Assembly (NCBI RefSeq): GCF_040813715.1
Contig: NZ_JBFOCH010000007.1
Strand: one strand, 5' to 3'
Source: Mesorhizobium_K marinum
GTDB lineage: Bacteria; Pseudomonadota; Alphaproteobacteria; Rhizobiales; Rhizobiaceae
Length of the DNA stretch: 64,000 nt
A program made the translations under genes and the position numbers. How positions within the stretch are numbered: the stretch's first letter is position 1; each line of letters opens with the position of its first letter. Positions 19,056 through 26,970 of the stretch are shown here, in pieces. Under the pieces are notes generated by a model. The model was not told where the DNA came from, did not search any database, and saw only the letters and a program-made list of their open reading frames with translations.

Positions 19056-19184
19056 TCGGCCGTCCATGCGCCAGCCGCTCCGCAGCATTTGATTTAAACC
19101 CGCGGTTTACCAAGATTCCGGTGGGCCGGCGGCGACCTCATTATCGCCACGGTCTTACCGCATTTCGACTTCAATAAGCGGGGA

Positions 19185-19192
19185 TTAACCAT
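19185..19192 (+). promoter_or_regulatory. CtrA half-site candidate
   Basis: TTAACCAT, a half-site form used by the cell-cycle regulator CtrA, lies 82 bases before the DUF882 gene. A single 8-bp match is weak evidence. Confidence 0.25.
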
Positions 19193-19273
19193 TAGGATCG
19201 ATATTCGGATGTACCGCTAACGCATCCGTTCGTCATCTCCGGGGACAAACGGCAGCCTGCAAGGCCATTTGAT

Positions 19274-21076
19274 TTGACGAGAGCAGACCGACCCAAACGG
19301 CCGATTGTTAAGACGGCGATCTGGCCAAGATGGCTGACCGGTTTCATGGTTGCGCTGGGCGTGATGGCGCTTGCCATCCCTGCCGCACAGGCTGAGACGC
19401 GCACCCTCAAGCTCTATTTCGTCCACACCAAGGAACGCGCCGAGATCACGTTCAAGCGCAACGGCCGCTACGACCAGGCCGGTCTGCGCCAGATCAACAA
19501 TTTCCTCCGCGACTGGCGGCGTAACGAGCCGACCAAGATGGATCCGCGCCTGCTCGACCTGGTCTGGGAAACCTACCGCGCGGTCGGCGCCAAGGACTAT
19601 ATTCACGTCGTGTCCGCCTATCGTTCGCCGGCCACCAACTCGATGCTGCGCAAGCGCTCGAAGGGCGTCGCCAACAAGAGCCAGCACATGCTCGGCAAGG
19701 CGATGGACTTCTACATTCCCGGGGTGCCGCTGAAGCAACTGCGCGACACCGGCCTGAGGATGCAGACGGGCGGCGTCGGCTACTATCCGCGTTCCGGTTC
19801 TCCCTTCGTGCATCTCGACGTCGGCAGCGTTCGCCACTGGCCGCGCATGAGCCGCAAGGAACTGGTCAGCGTGTTCCCGAACGGCAAGACGCTGCATGTG
19901 CCCTCCGACGGCAAGCCGCTGCCAGGCTATGAGCAGGCGGTCGCCTCCTACGAGGCGCGCAAGAAGAACGGCACGACGGCGCTTGCGCTGGCTTCGGCCG
20001 CGCCGACCAAAACGGGCCGCTCCGGCGGCCTGCTGGCCCGGCTCTTCGGCGGCGGGGCCGACGAGGAAGAGGACAACAGCGAGAGTGGCACCGTGGTCGC
20101 CTCGGCCCCGGCTGCGGAAGCGCCCCGGCCGTCGGGTGATATCCGCATCGTTCCGCCCGACGAGGCCAACCCGGCCAGCATCCCGTTCGACGAAGCAGAC
20201 AGCGTCGACGAGACGCCGGAGACCATCATCGCCGCGCTGCCCGTCCGCGAGATCCCGCTGCCGGCCTTCGCGCCGCGTCCGCAGGTCGATGTCGGAACGG
20301 CGGCGGTCGAAAGGGCGCTCAGCGACGCAGAGCAGCCCGACAACATTCCGTTCGGCATGGCCTCGGAAGGCATGGATGACGAATACGGCGAGAACGCAGA
20401 CATTCCGTTGCCGAACTGGCGGCCCGACAGGGGCGAGTCTGGTTCGCTCCTCGCACTCGCGCAGCCGGATGACGGCCGCCCGCAGGTCGAGGAGGTTTCG
20501 CTCGNAGATGACGAATACGGCGAGGACGCGGACATTCCGTTGCCGAACTGGCGGCCCGACAGGGGCGAGTCTGGTTCGCTCCTCGCACTCGCGCAGCCGG
20601 ATGACGGCCGCCCGCAGGTCGAGGAGGTTTCGCTCGCCGGCCTGACGACCTCGCAGGAAGGCGACCTCGAGGCGGCGCTCGGCGAAAACAGCCGCCGGCT
20701 GGCGGTGCTGTCCAATTCCGACGGCCTCGACGAAGCCGTTGCGGTCCTCTCCAAGAAGTCGCGCGTCGTCGCCACGCCGGAAGTCCGCACCAAGACCACA
20801 GACAAGTCTGACCGGGCCCATGTCGGCGCCACCAAGCCGGCCCCGAAGCCGCAGGTGGTCGCCGCGCAGCCGGAAGCCGCGCGCTGGGCGCTCGGCGCGG
20901 ACGCCGCGCTCGCCTATGACAGCAAGGCGCCCGCCGTTGCCCACCTGATGGTGCGGAGCGTGCCCGACCAGGTCTACGCGACCGGCTTCCAGCGCGACAC
21001 GGTGATTGCCGACGCCGCCCGCTTCACCGGCAAGGCCGTCAGCTTCATGCCGGTCGCCCGCTTCGAGACGAACTGA
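19274..21076 (+). CDS. DUF882 / M15-type peptidase with a long acidic-Pro tail (contains an assembly join)
   Basis: A secreted or periplasmic protein of the DUF882 (YcbK-like, peptidase M15A) group, which acts on peptidoglycan peptides. A signal anchor lies at about residues 20-40. The zinc ligands are recognisable as His138 (SQHMLG), Asp145 (AMDF) and His180 (FVHLD), with the conserved Arg117 in SAYRSP. After residue 200 the protein is a low-complexity Ala/Pro/acidic tail. An N at 20505 lies between two 130-bp copies; the 132-base offset is in frame, so the tail looks like a tandem repeat, but merging gives about 556 residues. The TTG start at 19274 is tentative; an ATG at 19346 would shorten the signal anchor. 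Confidence 0.82.
   Translation: MTRADRPKRPIVKTAIWPRWLTGFMVALGVMALAIPAAQAETRTLKLYFVHTKERAEITFKRNGRYDQAGLRQINNFLRDWRRNEPTKMDPRLLDLVWETYRAVGAKDYIHVVSAYRSPATNSMLRKRSKGVANKSQHMLGKAMDFYIPGVPLKQLRDTGLRMQTGGVGYYPRSGSPFVHLDVGSVRHWPRMSRKELVSVFPNGKTLHVPSDGKPLPGYEQAVASYEARKKNGTTALALASAAPTKTGRSGGLLARLFGGGADEEEDNSESGTVVASAPAAEAPRPSGDIRIVPPDEANPASIPFDEADSVDETPETIIAALPVREIPLPAFAPRPQVDVGTAAVERALSDAEQPDNIPFGMASEGMDDEYGENADIPLPNWRPDRGESGSLLALAQPDDGRPQVEEVSLXDDEYGEDADIPLPNWRPDRGESGSLLALAQPDDGRPQVEEVSLAGLTTSQEGDLEAALGENSRRLAVLSNSDGLDEAVAVLSKKSRVVATPEVRTKTTDKSDRAHVGATKPAPKPQVVAAQPEAARWALGADAALAYDSKAPAVAHLMVRSVPDQVYATGFQRDTVIADAARFTGKAVSFMPVARFETN
20375..20636. repeat. Duplicated 130 bp around N at 20505
   Basis: Bases 20375-20504 and 20507-20636 match with two differences (one Asn/Asp change, one silent). 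The offset is in frame, so it mimics a 44-residue protein repeat. Confidence 0.8.
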
Positions 21077-21095
21077 TCCTCGACCACTGAACAGA

Positions 21096-21125
21096 AAAAT
21101 GGCCGCCCCCCGGGGCGGCCATTTT
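21096..21125. terminator. Bidirectional terminator
   Basis: A 14-bp perfect stem (AAAATGGCCGCCCC against its complement) with a two-base centre, flanked by A and T runs on both sides. It lies between the convergent DUF882 and KDPG aldolase genes and should stop transcription from both. Confidence 0.9.
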
Positions 21126-21153
21126 CGTTTGATGGACCTGGGGCGACTGCGCG

Positions 21154-21792
21154 TCAGGCGGGTTTGAGGGCACTCGCCTGCCGGGCGAGCGACTCGATCA
21201 CGTCCCACTTGCCCTCGCGGATCATGTCGTCCGGAGCGACCCAGGAGCCGCCGACGCAGACGACGTTGGGCACGGCGAGATACTCCTCGGCGTTGAGCGC
21301 GGAGATGCCGCCGGTCGGGCAGAAGCGAGCCGCCGCCAGCGGCGAGGCCAGCGATCTCAGGAAGGTCGTGCCGCCTGCCTGCTCGGCCGGGAAGAACTTC
21401 AGGAAGTCGATGCCGGCTTCCAGCGCCGTCATGATTTCGCCCGGGGTGATGGTGCCGGGCAGCAGCGGCACCTCGCTGCCGGCCGCGGCCGAAATCAGGC
21501 TGCCCGTGAGACCCGGGCTCACGATGAACTTCGAGCCGGCAGCAGCCGCCTCGTCGAATTGCCTGGGATTCAGCACCGTGCCCGCGCCGACCACAGCATC
21601 CTCGACCTCGTTGGCAACGCGACGGATCGCCTCCAGCGCATCCTTGGTGCGCAAGGTGATCTCGATCATTCTCAAGCCCCCCGCGGCGAGCGCGCGGGCA
21701 AGCGGCACGGCGTCGGCCGCGTTCTTGATCTTGATCACGGGAATGACGGGCTGGCCGCCGAGCAGGGAGATGAGCTTTTCGGATTTGGACAT
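21154..21792 (-). CDS. eda: KDPG/KHG aldolase
   Basis: A 212-residue class I aldolase that splits 2-keto-3-deoxy-6-phosphogluconate to pyruvate and glyceraldehyde 3-phosphate, the last step of the Entner-Doudoroff pathway. The Schiff-base lysine is Lys132 in FLKFFPAE, and the catalytic Glu44 lies in MIEITLRT. GAGTVLNP and LLPGTITPGEI are further family blocks. Length is normal. It is not next to edd or zwf here, so it could serve a uronate or other sugar-acid route, but the sequence fits Eda proper. Confidence 0.93.
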   Translation of the reverse strand: MSKSEKLISLLGGQPVIPVIKIKNAADAVPLARALAAGGLRMIEITLRTKDALEAIRRVANEVEDAVVGAGTVLNPRQFDEAAAAGSKFIVSPGLTGSLISAAAGSEVPLLPGTITPGEIMTALEAGIDFLKFFPAEQAGGTTFLRSLASPLAAARFCPTGGISALNAEEYLAVPNVVCVGGSWVAPDDMIREGKWDVIESLARQASALKPA

Positions 21793-21871
21793 TGGTCACT
21801 CTGCGGATGCGGAATTTCAATCGGTTAGCAGAACGGTTGCGGTGAGTCCATGAAGGCTCGGGCGACGACGC

Positions 21872-22759
21872 TCACATGCGCCCGAACCATCCGGACAGCA
21901 TCCGCCAGGTACGGCGCCACCAGGCTTCCAACGGCAGCGCCGCCATGATCGCCCGGCAAGTCCGTGGCCCGGCCATGCCGTCGGCGATCAGGCCGTGATC
22001 GCGCTGGAATGCGCGCAACGCGGTCTCCGTGTCCGGTCCGAAGATGCCGTCCGGCGCCACTGGGTAGCCGAGTGCCGCCAGTTGCCGCTGCAAGTCGCGA
22101 ACGGCTGCGCCGCGAGCGCCAATATGCAGGGTGAGTTGCGCGGGGGCGGCAGGTTCGACCATCCCCTTGCGCGTGTCGGACAGATGACGCCGATGCGCTG
22201 CCGCCAGCTTGGCATGATAGGCGTTCCGCCGGTACCCCGGCCCATTGTAGCCGCGCGCGAACGCGCTCCAGTCGTGCCGCTTCAAAGCATCGGCAAGGCC
22301 GGCCTTGACGATGAAGCGCGCCATGAGTCGGGTCTGGCCAGCCGTCCCTGCGCGGGCTTCGGCGACCAGCCTGTCGACGTTCTCGAAGCCCAGCCAAGCC
22401 CAATGCGCGCCCATCACCTGGCCGAGCCCCCAAGACGTCGATTCGTAGGCCGCCTTCCGGTCGATCGCCGCGGCGCGTTCCAGCATTCGCCATCGTGCAG
22501 CCTGCGACGCCGGATTGGCGACCGCGCCGGCGACGGGGGAGGCGAGGCCCGCCGCGCGGGCAACGGCGCGCGCATCGCCCGAAAGGCAACGGTCGAAATA
22601 GTGACCCTCGAACCGGATCATTGGTTCTTGTCGTCCGCCGATCGAGGCGAATGCCGAGCCGCCGCTCTCCACCTCCGCGACCGCGAGCAGCGCCGCCGCC
22701 TCGATGCCGAATTCCGCCGCCACTTCCGCGATCTCGTCCGCTGTCGCCTTTGAGAACAT
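21872..22759 (-). CDS. N-acetylmuramidase-family protein with peptidoglycan-binding domain
   Basis: A 295-residue protein with an N-terminal muramidase domain (DUF3380 type, residues about 5-200; catalytic Glu expected in AVAEVESGG at 27-34) and a C-terminal PG_binding_1 domain (LHIGARGAAVRDLQRQLAALGY, residues about 213-270). Such enzymes cut the glycan strand of murein. No signal peptide is visible from the ATG at 22759. The enzyme family is common in phages, but no holin, spanin or other phage gene lies nearby. It is divergent from trhO. Confidence 0.85.
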   Translation of the reverse strand: MFSKATADEIAEVAAEFGIEAAALLAVAEVESGGSAFASIGGRQEPMIRFEGHYFDRCLSGDARAVARAAGLASPVAGAVANPASQAARWRMLERAAAIDRKAAYESTSWGLGQVMGAHWAWLGFENVDRLVAEARAGTAGQTRLMARFIVKAGLADALKRHDWSAFARGYNGPGYRRNAYHAKLAAAHRRHLSDTRKGMVEPAAPAQLTLHIGARGAAVRDLQRQLAALGYPVAPDGIFGPDTETALRAFQRDHGLIADGMAGPRTCRAIMAALPLEAWWRRTWRMLSGWFGRM

Positions 22760-22944
22760 TCTTGGTCCGTGCTCCGTTGCGCGCCTCAATGTCGCCGACG
22801 ACGGCCCAGGGTGGACAAAATGGTCGGCGAAATTGGCGCAACCCGTTCGACATTCTTCCGGGCGAAGCCAGGCAACCTGCTGAAAGCATGTGATTTCCGG
22901 CTGCGATCTTGAAAACGCCGCATCGACGCTGTACCGGCAGCCGC

Positions 22945-23868
22945 ATGAATTCATCCACGCCCGCATTCCGCGTCGCGGCGCTCTACCGCTTTGTCCGGCT
23001 CGAGCGCCACGAGGAGTTGCACGCGCCGCTTGCCGCGTTCTGCTGTGCCCGGGGGATCAAGGGTACGCTCCTGCTGGCGCGTGAAGGCATCAACGGCACC
23101 GTTGCCGGAAGTGAAGCGGCCATCGCCGAACTTATCGCCCACCTCGATGCGATGCCGGCGTTTGCCGGGCTCGACGTCAAGTACAGCACCGCTGAAACCA
23201 TGCCGTTTTACCGCATGAAGGTGCGATTGAAGCAGGAAATAGTAACGATGGGCGTTGCGGATATCGATCCGCTGGCGGACGCGGGCGCCTATGTCGCGCC
23301 GGGCGACTGGAACGCCCTGATCGCCGATCCCGGCACGGTCGTGATCGACACCCGCAACGACTACGAGGTGAAGCTCGGCAGCTTCGCCGGGGCGATCGAT
23401 CCCGGCACGGCCAGCTTTCGCGACTTTCCCGCCTGGATCGAGCGCCATCGCGACGAACTTGCCGGCCGCAAGATCGCCATGTTCTGCACCGGTGGCATCC
23501 GCTGCGAGAAGGCGACCGCCTATCTGCGCTCGCGCGGCATGGAAGACGTGTTCCACCTCAAGGGCGGGATCCTGAAATACCTGGAGGACGTGCCGGCGGA
23601 AGAAAGCCTGTGGCGGGGCGAATGCTTCGTCTTCGACGAGCGGGTATCCGTGGCGCATGGGCTCGAGGTTGGCGAGGCGGAGCTCTGCCGCGCCTGTCGG
23701 CGTCCGCTCACGGCGGCCGACCGGCTGTCGCCGAAATTCCGCGAAGGTGTGTCCTGCGAGGCGTGCCACGACGAGCGGTCCGACGAGGATCGCTCGCGCT
23801 ACGCCGAGCGCCATCGCCAGGTCGCGCTTGCCGCGTCGCGCGGCGACGGCCCGCATATCGGCAGCTGA
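22945..23868 (+). CDS. trhO: tRNA uridine(34) hydroxylase, rhodanese family
   Basis: TrhO (YceA) hydroxylates uridine 34 of certain tRNAs on the way to 5-methoxyuridine-type wobble modifications. The 307 residues have the expected order: an N-terminal acylphosphatase-like domain with LLAREGINGTVAG, then a rhodanese domain (about residues 125-220) with active-site Cys181 in FCTGGIRCEKA, and a Cys-rich tail with CRACRRPL and CEACHD that may bind zinc. The ATG at 22945 matches the family N-terminus. Confidence 0.92.
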   Translation: MNSSTPAFRVAALYRFVRLERHEELHAPLAAFCCARGIKGTLLLAREGINGTVAGSEAAIAELIAHLDAMPAFAGLDVKYSTAETMPFYRMKVRLKQEIVTMGVADIDPLADAGAYVAPGDWNALIADPGTVVIDTRNDYEVKLGSFAGAIDPGTASFRDFPAWIERHRDELAGRKIAMFCTGGIRCEKATAYLRSRGMEDVFHLKGGILKYLEDVPAEESLWRGECFVFDERVSVAHGLEVGEAELCRACRRPLTAADRLSPKFREGVSCEACHDERSDEDRSRYAERHRQVALAASRGDGPHIGS

Positions 23869-23993
23869 CGCGCGAGTGGCCGTGCCGCCAGGTGATCCCG
23901 GGTGGCCGAGGCCAGACCGCGAAAATCGCCAGGGGTCATTGTAATGTCGCCGGCAGCGCCTACCTCACCATCACCGAAACCGTGGAGGCCCTG

Positions 23994-24770
23994 ATGTTCG
24001 ACCCCAAGAAGCTGCTCGACGACCTGCTCGGCTCGAAGATACCCGGCACGGAATCCACCGTGCGCGACAAGGCCGGCCAGGCCGCCCAGATGGCCAGGGA
24101 CAATCCGCTGGCAGCCGGCGCGCTGGTCGCGGTGCTGCTGGGCACCGGCGCCGGCCGCAAGGTGACCGGCTCTGCCCTGAAGGTGGGCGGGCTCGCCGCC
24201 GTCGCCGGCCTCGCCTACAAGGCCTACCAGAACTACCAGAAGGGCAACCAGCCGGGCGCGGAACCGCCGCAGGGCCAGCCCGAACTGCTGCCGCCACCCT
24301 CCGACAACGAGTTTCATCCGGCCAGCGCGCCGCAGGGGGAGGCGGAGTTCTCGCTCGCGCTGATCCGGGCGATGATCGCGGCTGCAAAGGCCGACGGCCA
24401 CATCGATGACGACGAGCGGAAGAAGATCGGCGACCGGCTGGCGCTGGCCGGCCTTGGCGCGGAGGCGGCCGCCTTCCTGCGCGAAGAGCTGGAAAAGCCT
24501 CTCGATCTCGACGAACTCGTCTCGCTGGCCAGGACCGAGGCGCAGCGCGTCGAGCTCTACACGGCCTCGCGCCTGACCATCGAGCCGGACTCGCGCGCCG
24601 AGCGCGGCTATCTCGACCTGCTGGCCGGCCGGCTCCAGTTGCCCGATGCGCTTGTCGACCATGTCGAGGCCACCGTGTCGGCCGCCAAGGAACCGGCGCC
24701 CGTGGATGCCGGCGGCACGTCGCGCGGCTCGGTGCCTCCGATTCCCGACTCCGGCCGCATGCGCTGGTAG
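23994..24770 (+). CDS. DUF533 / TerB-like protein
   Basis: A 258-residue protein with two parts. The N-terminal half has a short amphipathic start (FDPKKLLDDLLGS) and a Gly/Ala-rich hydrophobic stretch (residues 38-77) that may touch or span the membrane. The C-terminal part (about residues 115-220) is an acidic TerB-like helical domain with the motif AKADGHIDDDERKKI, which in tellurite-resistance TerB resembles a metal-binding site. This is the layout of DUF533 proteins. Function is unknown. The ATG at 23994 fits; it stands alone on the plus strand. Confidence 0.8.
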   Translation: MFDPKKLLDDLLGSKIPGTESTVRDKAGQAAQMARDNPLAAGALVAVLLGTGAGRKVTGSALKVGGLAAVAGLAYKAYQNYQKGNQPGAEPPQGQPELLPPPSDNEFHPASAPQGEAEFSLALIRAMIAAAKADGHIDDDERKKIGDRLALAGLGAEAAAFLREELEKPLDLDELVSLARTEAQRVELYTASRLTIEPDSRAERGYLDLLAGRLQLPDALVDHVEATVSAAKEPAPVDAGGTSRGSVPPIPDSGRMRW

Positions 24771-24812
24771 CGCATGCACGGGCAGGTTGCGGTACCCTGC
24801 GGAATACATCCG

Positions 24813-24827
24813 TTAACCTTCGGTTAA
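24813..24827. promoter_or_regulatory. CtrA box TTAA-N7-TTAA
   Basis: TTAACCTTCGGTTAA exactly fits the full CtrA recognition form TTAA-N7-TTAA. It lies in the 238-bp gap between the TerB-like gene and the SDR gene, directly upstream of a short candidate transcript that ends in a terminator hairpin at 24894-24917. Confidence 0.55.
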
Positions 24828-24830
24828 CCA

Positions 24831-24920
24831 ATCGGGCGCATGATTCGCCAAGTCGGATCTGCTTCCTCCTCCCAGGCACGGTCCGCGAACTAGAGGGCGG
24901 TCGCCAATGACCGCCCTTCT
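24831..24920 (+). ncRNA. Candidate small RNA with anti-Shine-Dalgarno motif and terminator
   Basis: About 90 bases between the CtrA box and the SDR gene hold no open frame, but contain CCTCCTCCC (24866 region), the complement of a ribosome-binding site, and end in a 9-bp hairpin (AGGGCGGTC/GACCGCCCT, 24894-24917) followed by TCTTGTTT. Rhizobial trans-acting sRNAs of the alpha-r14 type carry the same CCUCCUCCC motif in loops. The start is inferred only from the CtrA box; no promoter hexamers were found. Alternatively the hairpin is just the terminator of the upstream gene. Confidence 0.35.
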
Positions 24921-25008
24921 TGTTTGGCCGGGCAGACCCGCCTTTCGCGCTTGCCTCGCCATCGCGCCTTTGCCATGTGTTGCCTTCTGAAAATCGGAGG
25001 AAGACGGA

Positions 25009-25776
25009 ATGGCAAAACCCGCAAACGGCAGGACCGCGATCGTCACCGGCGCCGGCACCGGCATCGGCAAGGCCACGGCCGCCTCGCTTCTGGCGGAAGG
25101 CTGGAACACCGTCTTCGTCGGCCGCCGCAAGAACCTGCTTGACGAGGCGGTGGCTGCCGCTTCGGTCGATGGCGGGGCAAGAGCGCTCGCCGTCGCCTGC
25201 GACGTTACCAAGCCCGACGAGGTGGATGCGCTGTTCCGTGAAGTCGAGGCCGCGTTCGGGCGCGTCGACCTCGTGTTCAACAATGCCGGCATCGGCTTCA
25301 AGACCTCCACGATCGACGAGGTGCCGGTCGAGGTTTGGAACGAGGTCGTCGCCGTCAACCTGACCGGTTCGTTCCTGATCGCCCGCGCGGCATTCGCTGC
25401 AATGCGCCGGCAGACGCCGATGGGCGGGCGCATCATCAACAACGGATCGATCTCGGCGCATGCCCCCCGGCCCGGATCGGTGCCCTATACGGCGACCAAG
25501 CACGCGATCACCGGCCTCACCAAGACGCTGGCGCTCGACGGGCGCCCCTTCGACATCGCGTGCGGCCAGATCGACATCGGCAACGCGTTGACGGACATGG
25601 CGCGGTCGATGACGACCGGCATGCCGCAGGCCAACGGCGAGACTGCGATCGAGGCTGTGATGGACGTCCAGCGCGTGGCCGACGCCGTGGTCTACATGTC
25701 GAGCCTGCCGCCGGACGCCAACGTGCTGTTCATGACGGTGATGGCCACCAAGATGCCGTTCGTCGGCCGCGGCTAG
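25009..25776 (+). CDS. Short-chain dehydrogenase/reductase
   Basis: A 255-residue NAD(P)-dependent oxidoreductase of the classical SDR family. The cofactor motif TGAGTGIG is at residues 13-20, NNAG at 91-94, the catalytic Ser lies in NNGSISA (Ser147), and Tyr160/Lys164 form the YxxxK pair. It starts at the ATG after GGAGGAAGACGGA. Its stop overlaps by four bases the end of the convergent YCII gene. The substrate is not evident from sequence or neighbours. Confidence 0.9.
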   Translation: MAKPANGRTAIVTGAGTGIGKATAASLLAEGWNTVFVGRRKNLLDEAVAAASVDGGARALAVACDVTKPDEVDALFREVEAAFGRVDLVFNNAGIGFKTSTIDEVPVEVWNEVVAVNLTGSFLIARAAFAAMRRQTPMGGRIINNGSISAHAPRPGSVPYTATKHAITGLTKTLALDGRPFDIACGQIDIGNALTDMARSMTTGMPQANGETAIEAVMDVQRVADAVVYMSSLPPDANVLFMTVMATKMPFVGRG

Positions 25777-26156
25777 GCATGCTGCGCCGCTTCGCTGCCG
25801 GACAGCGGCGCGCCGGGAAGGTAGAGCAGGACAGGGCGGATCTCGTAGACGGCTGTCGGATTGGCGCGGCCGAGGTCGCGCGCCGCAGCGACGGCTTCAT
25901 CATGCGTGGCGCAGTCGACGAGGTAGAAACCCAGGAGCTGCTCCTTGGTCTCGGCGAACGGGCCGTCGATGACCATGCCGTCCCTCAGCGTGCGGGCCGA
26001 TTGCGTGAAGTCGAGCCGTGCTGCGGGGCCGAGCATTCCGTCCGCCGTCATCCGGCGGTCTACCTTGCGCAATTCGGTCATGAGGGCGGCGTCCTGTGCG
26101 GGCGACATCTGCTCGATGGTCCGTTCGACGTGATAGGCCAGGATTGCGTAGTGCAT
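25773..26156 (-). CDS. YCII-related domain protein
   Basis: A 127-residue small alpha-beta barrel protein of the YCII/DGPF group. The name-giving block is present as DGPFAETKEQLLGFYLVDC. These proteins are often encoded near ECF sigma factors, but none is adjacent here. The ATG at 26156 gives the usual start MHYAILAYH. Function is unknown; a His/Asp pair in the family suggests enzymatic or ligand-binding activity. Confidence 0.85.
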   Translation of the reverse strand: MHYAILAYHVERTIEQMSPAQDAALMTELRKVDRRMTADGMLGPAARLDFTQSARTLRDGMVIDGPFAETKEQLLGFYLVDCATHDEAVAAARDLGRANPTAVYEIRPVLLYLPGAPLSGSEAAQHA

Positions 26157-26325
26157 TGCGGTCAGACTCCGGTTTTCGAATGCGGTGCATTGCCGGGATC
26201 GCGGGCGCGAGCCGCGCAGTCGGAAACCGCGGACGGGCCATCCTGCCACCAGGGTGTCAGCAGCCTCGTGCTAGCGGTTTTTCCGCCTCCCGATTTCGGG
26301 CGCATGAGTTGAACGAGGAAAGCAC

Positions 26326-26952
26326 ATGGCTGACTATCTGCCACAATTGATCCTGGCTTGGTCCATCCAGGCCATGGGCATCCTGTCGCCCGGCCCGAGC
26401 GTGGCGCTCATCCTGGGCGTTGCGACGACGCGTGGACGGCTGGCGTCGCTGGTTACCGCCTTCGGCGTCGCCTGCGGGTCGATCGTGCTCTCGGTCGCCA
26501 CGGTGGCCGGCGTCACCGCGATCCTTGCCCAGGTCGCCGAACTGATGAATGCGCTGCGCTGGGCCGGCGCCGCCTATCTTGCCTGGCTGGCCTTCAAGGC
26601 TTTCCGCAACGCGGCTTCGACGCCTCGGCTCACGGTCGACAAGGTCGGGCGCGAAAGCGCCTGGCGTACCGGTTTGGCCGGCTTCATGCTGCAGATCTCG
26701 AACCCCAAGGCGATCATGTTCTGGCTGGCCATCGCCAGCGTGGGCGGTGTAGGCGACGCGCCCCTGCCGGTGGTCGCGCTGTTCGTCGCGGTCGCCTTCC
26801 TGAACTCGTTCCTCGGGCATGGCGCCTACGCGCTTCTGCTCTCGTCCGCGCCGGCGCGCGCCGCCTATCAGAGGGCGCGCCGGTGGATCGAGGGCGGGCT
26901 GGGCTGTTTTTTCCTGTTTGCCGGCTTCAAGCTGGCGACGGCACGGCTCTAA
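26326..26952 (+). CDS. LysE/RhtB-family exporter
   Basis: A 208-residue inner-membrane protein with about six hydrophobic segments, of the LysE/RhtB amino-acid exporter family. The family motif near the N-terminus is GILSPGPSVALILG, and LQISNPKAIMFWLA is the usual central block. Members export amino acids or homoserine-like compounds by proton exchange. It is divergent from the YCII gene and convergent with the aminotransferase. The substrate cannot be read from the sequence. Confidence 0.88.
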   Translation: MADYLPQLILAWSIQAMGILSPGPSVALILGVATTRGRLASLVTAFGVACGSIVLSVATVAGVTAILAQVAELMNALRWAGAAYLAWLAFKAFRNAASTPRLTVDKVGRESAWRTGLAGFMLQISNPKAIMFWLAIASVGGVGDAPLPVVALFVAVAFLNSFLGHGAYALLLSSAPARAAYQRARRWIEGGLGCFFLFAGFKLATARL

Positions 26953-26970
26953 CGCGGCGGCGTGACTGTT

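Noticed and set aside
19102..19110. GTTTACCAAG-like sequence upstream of the DUF882 gene as another CtrA site.
   Set aside because: It does not match TTAACC and was considered chance similarity.
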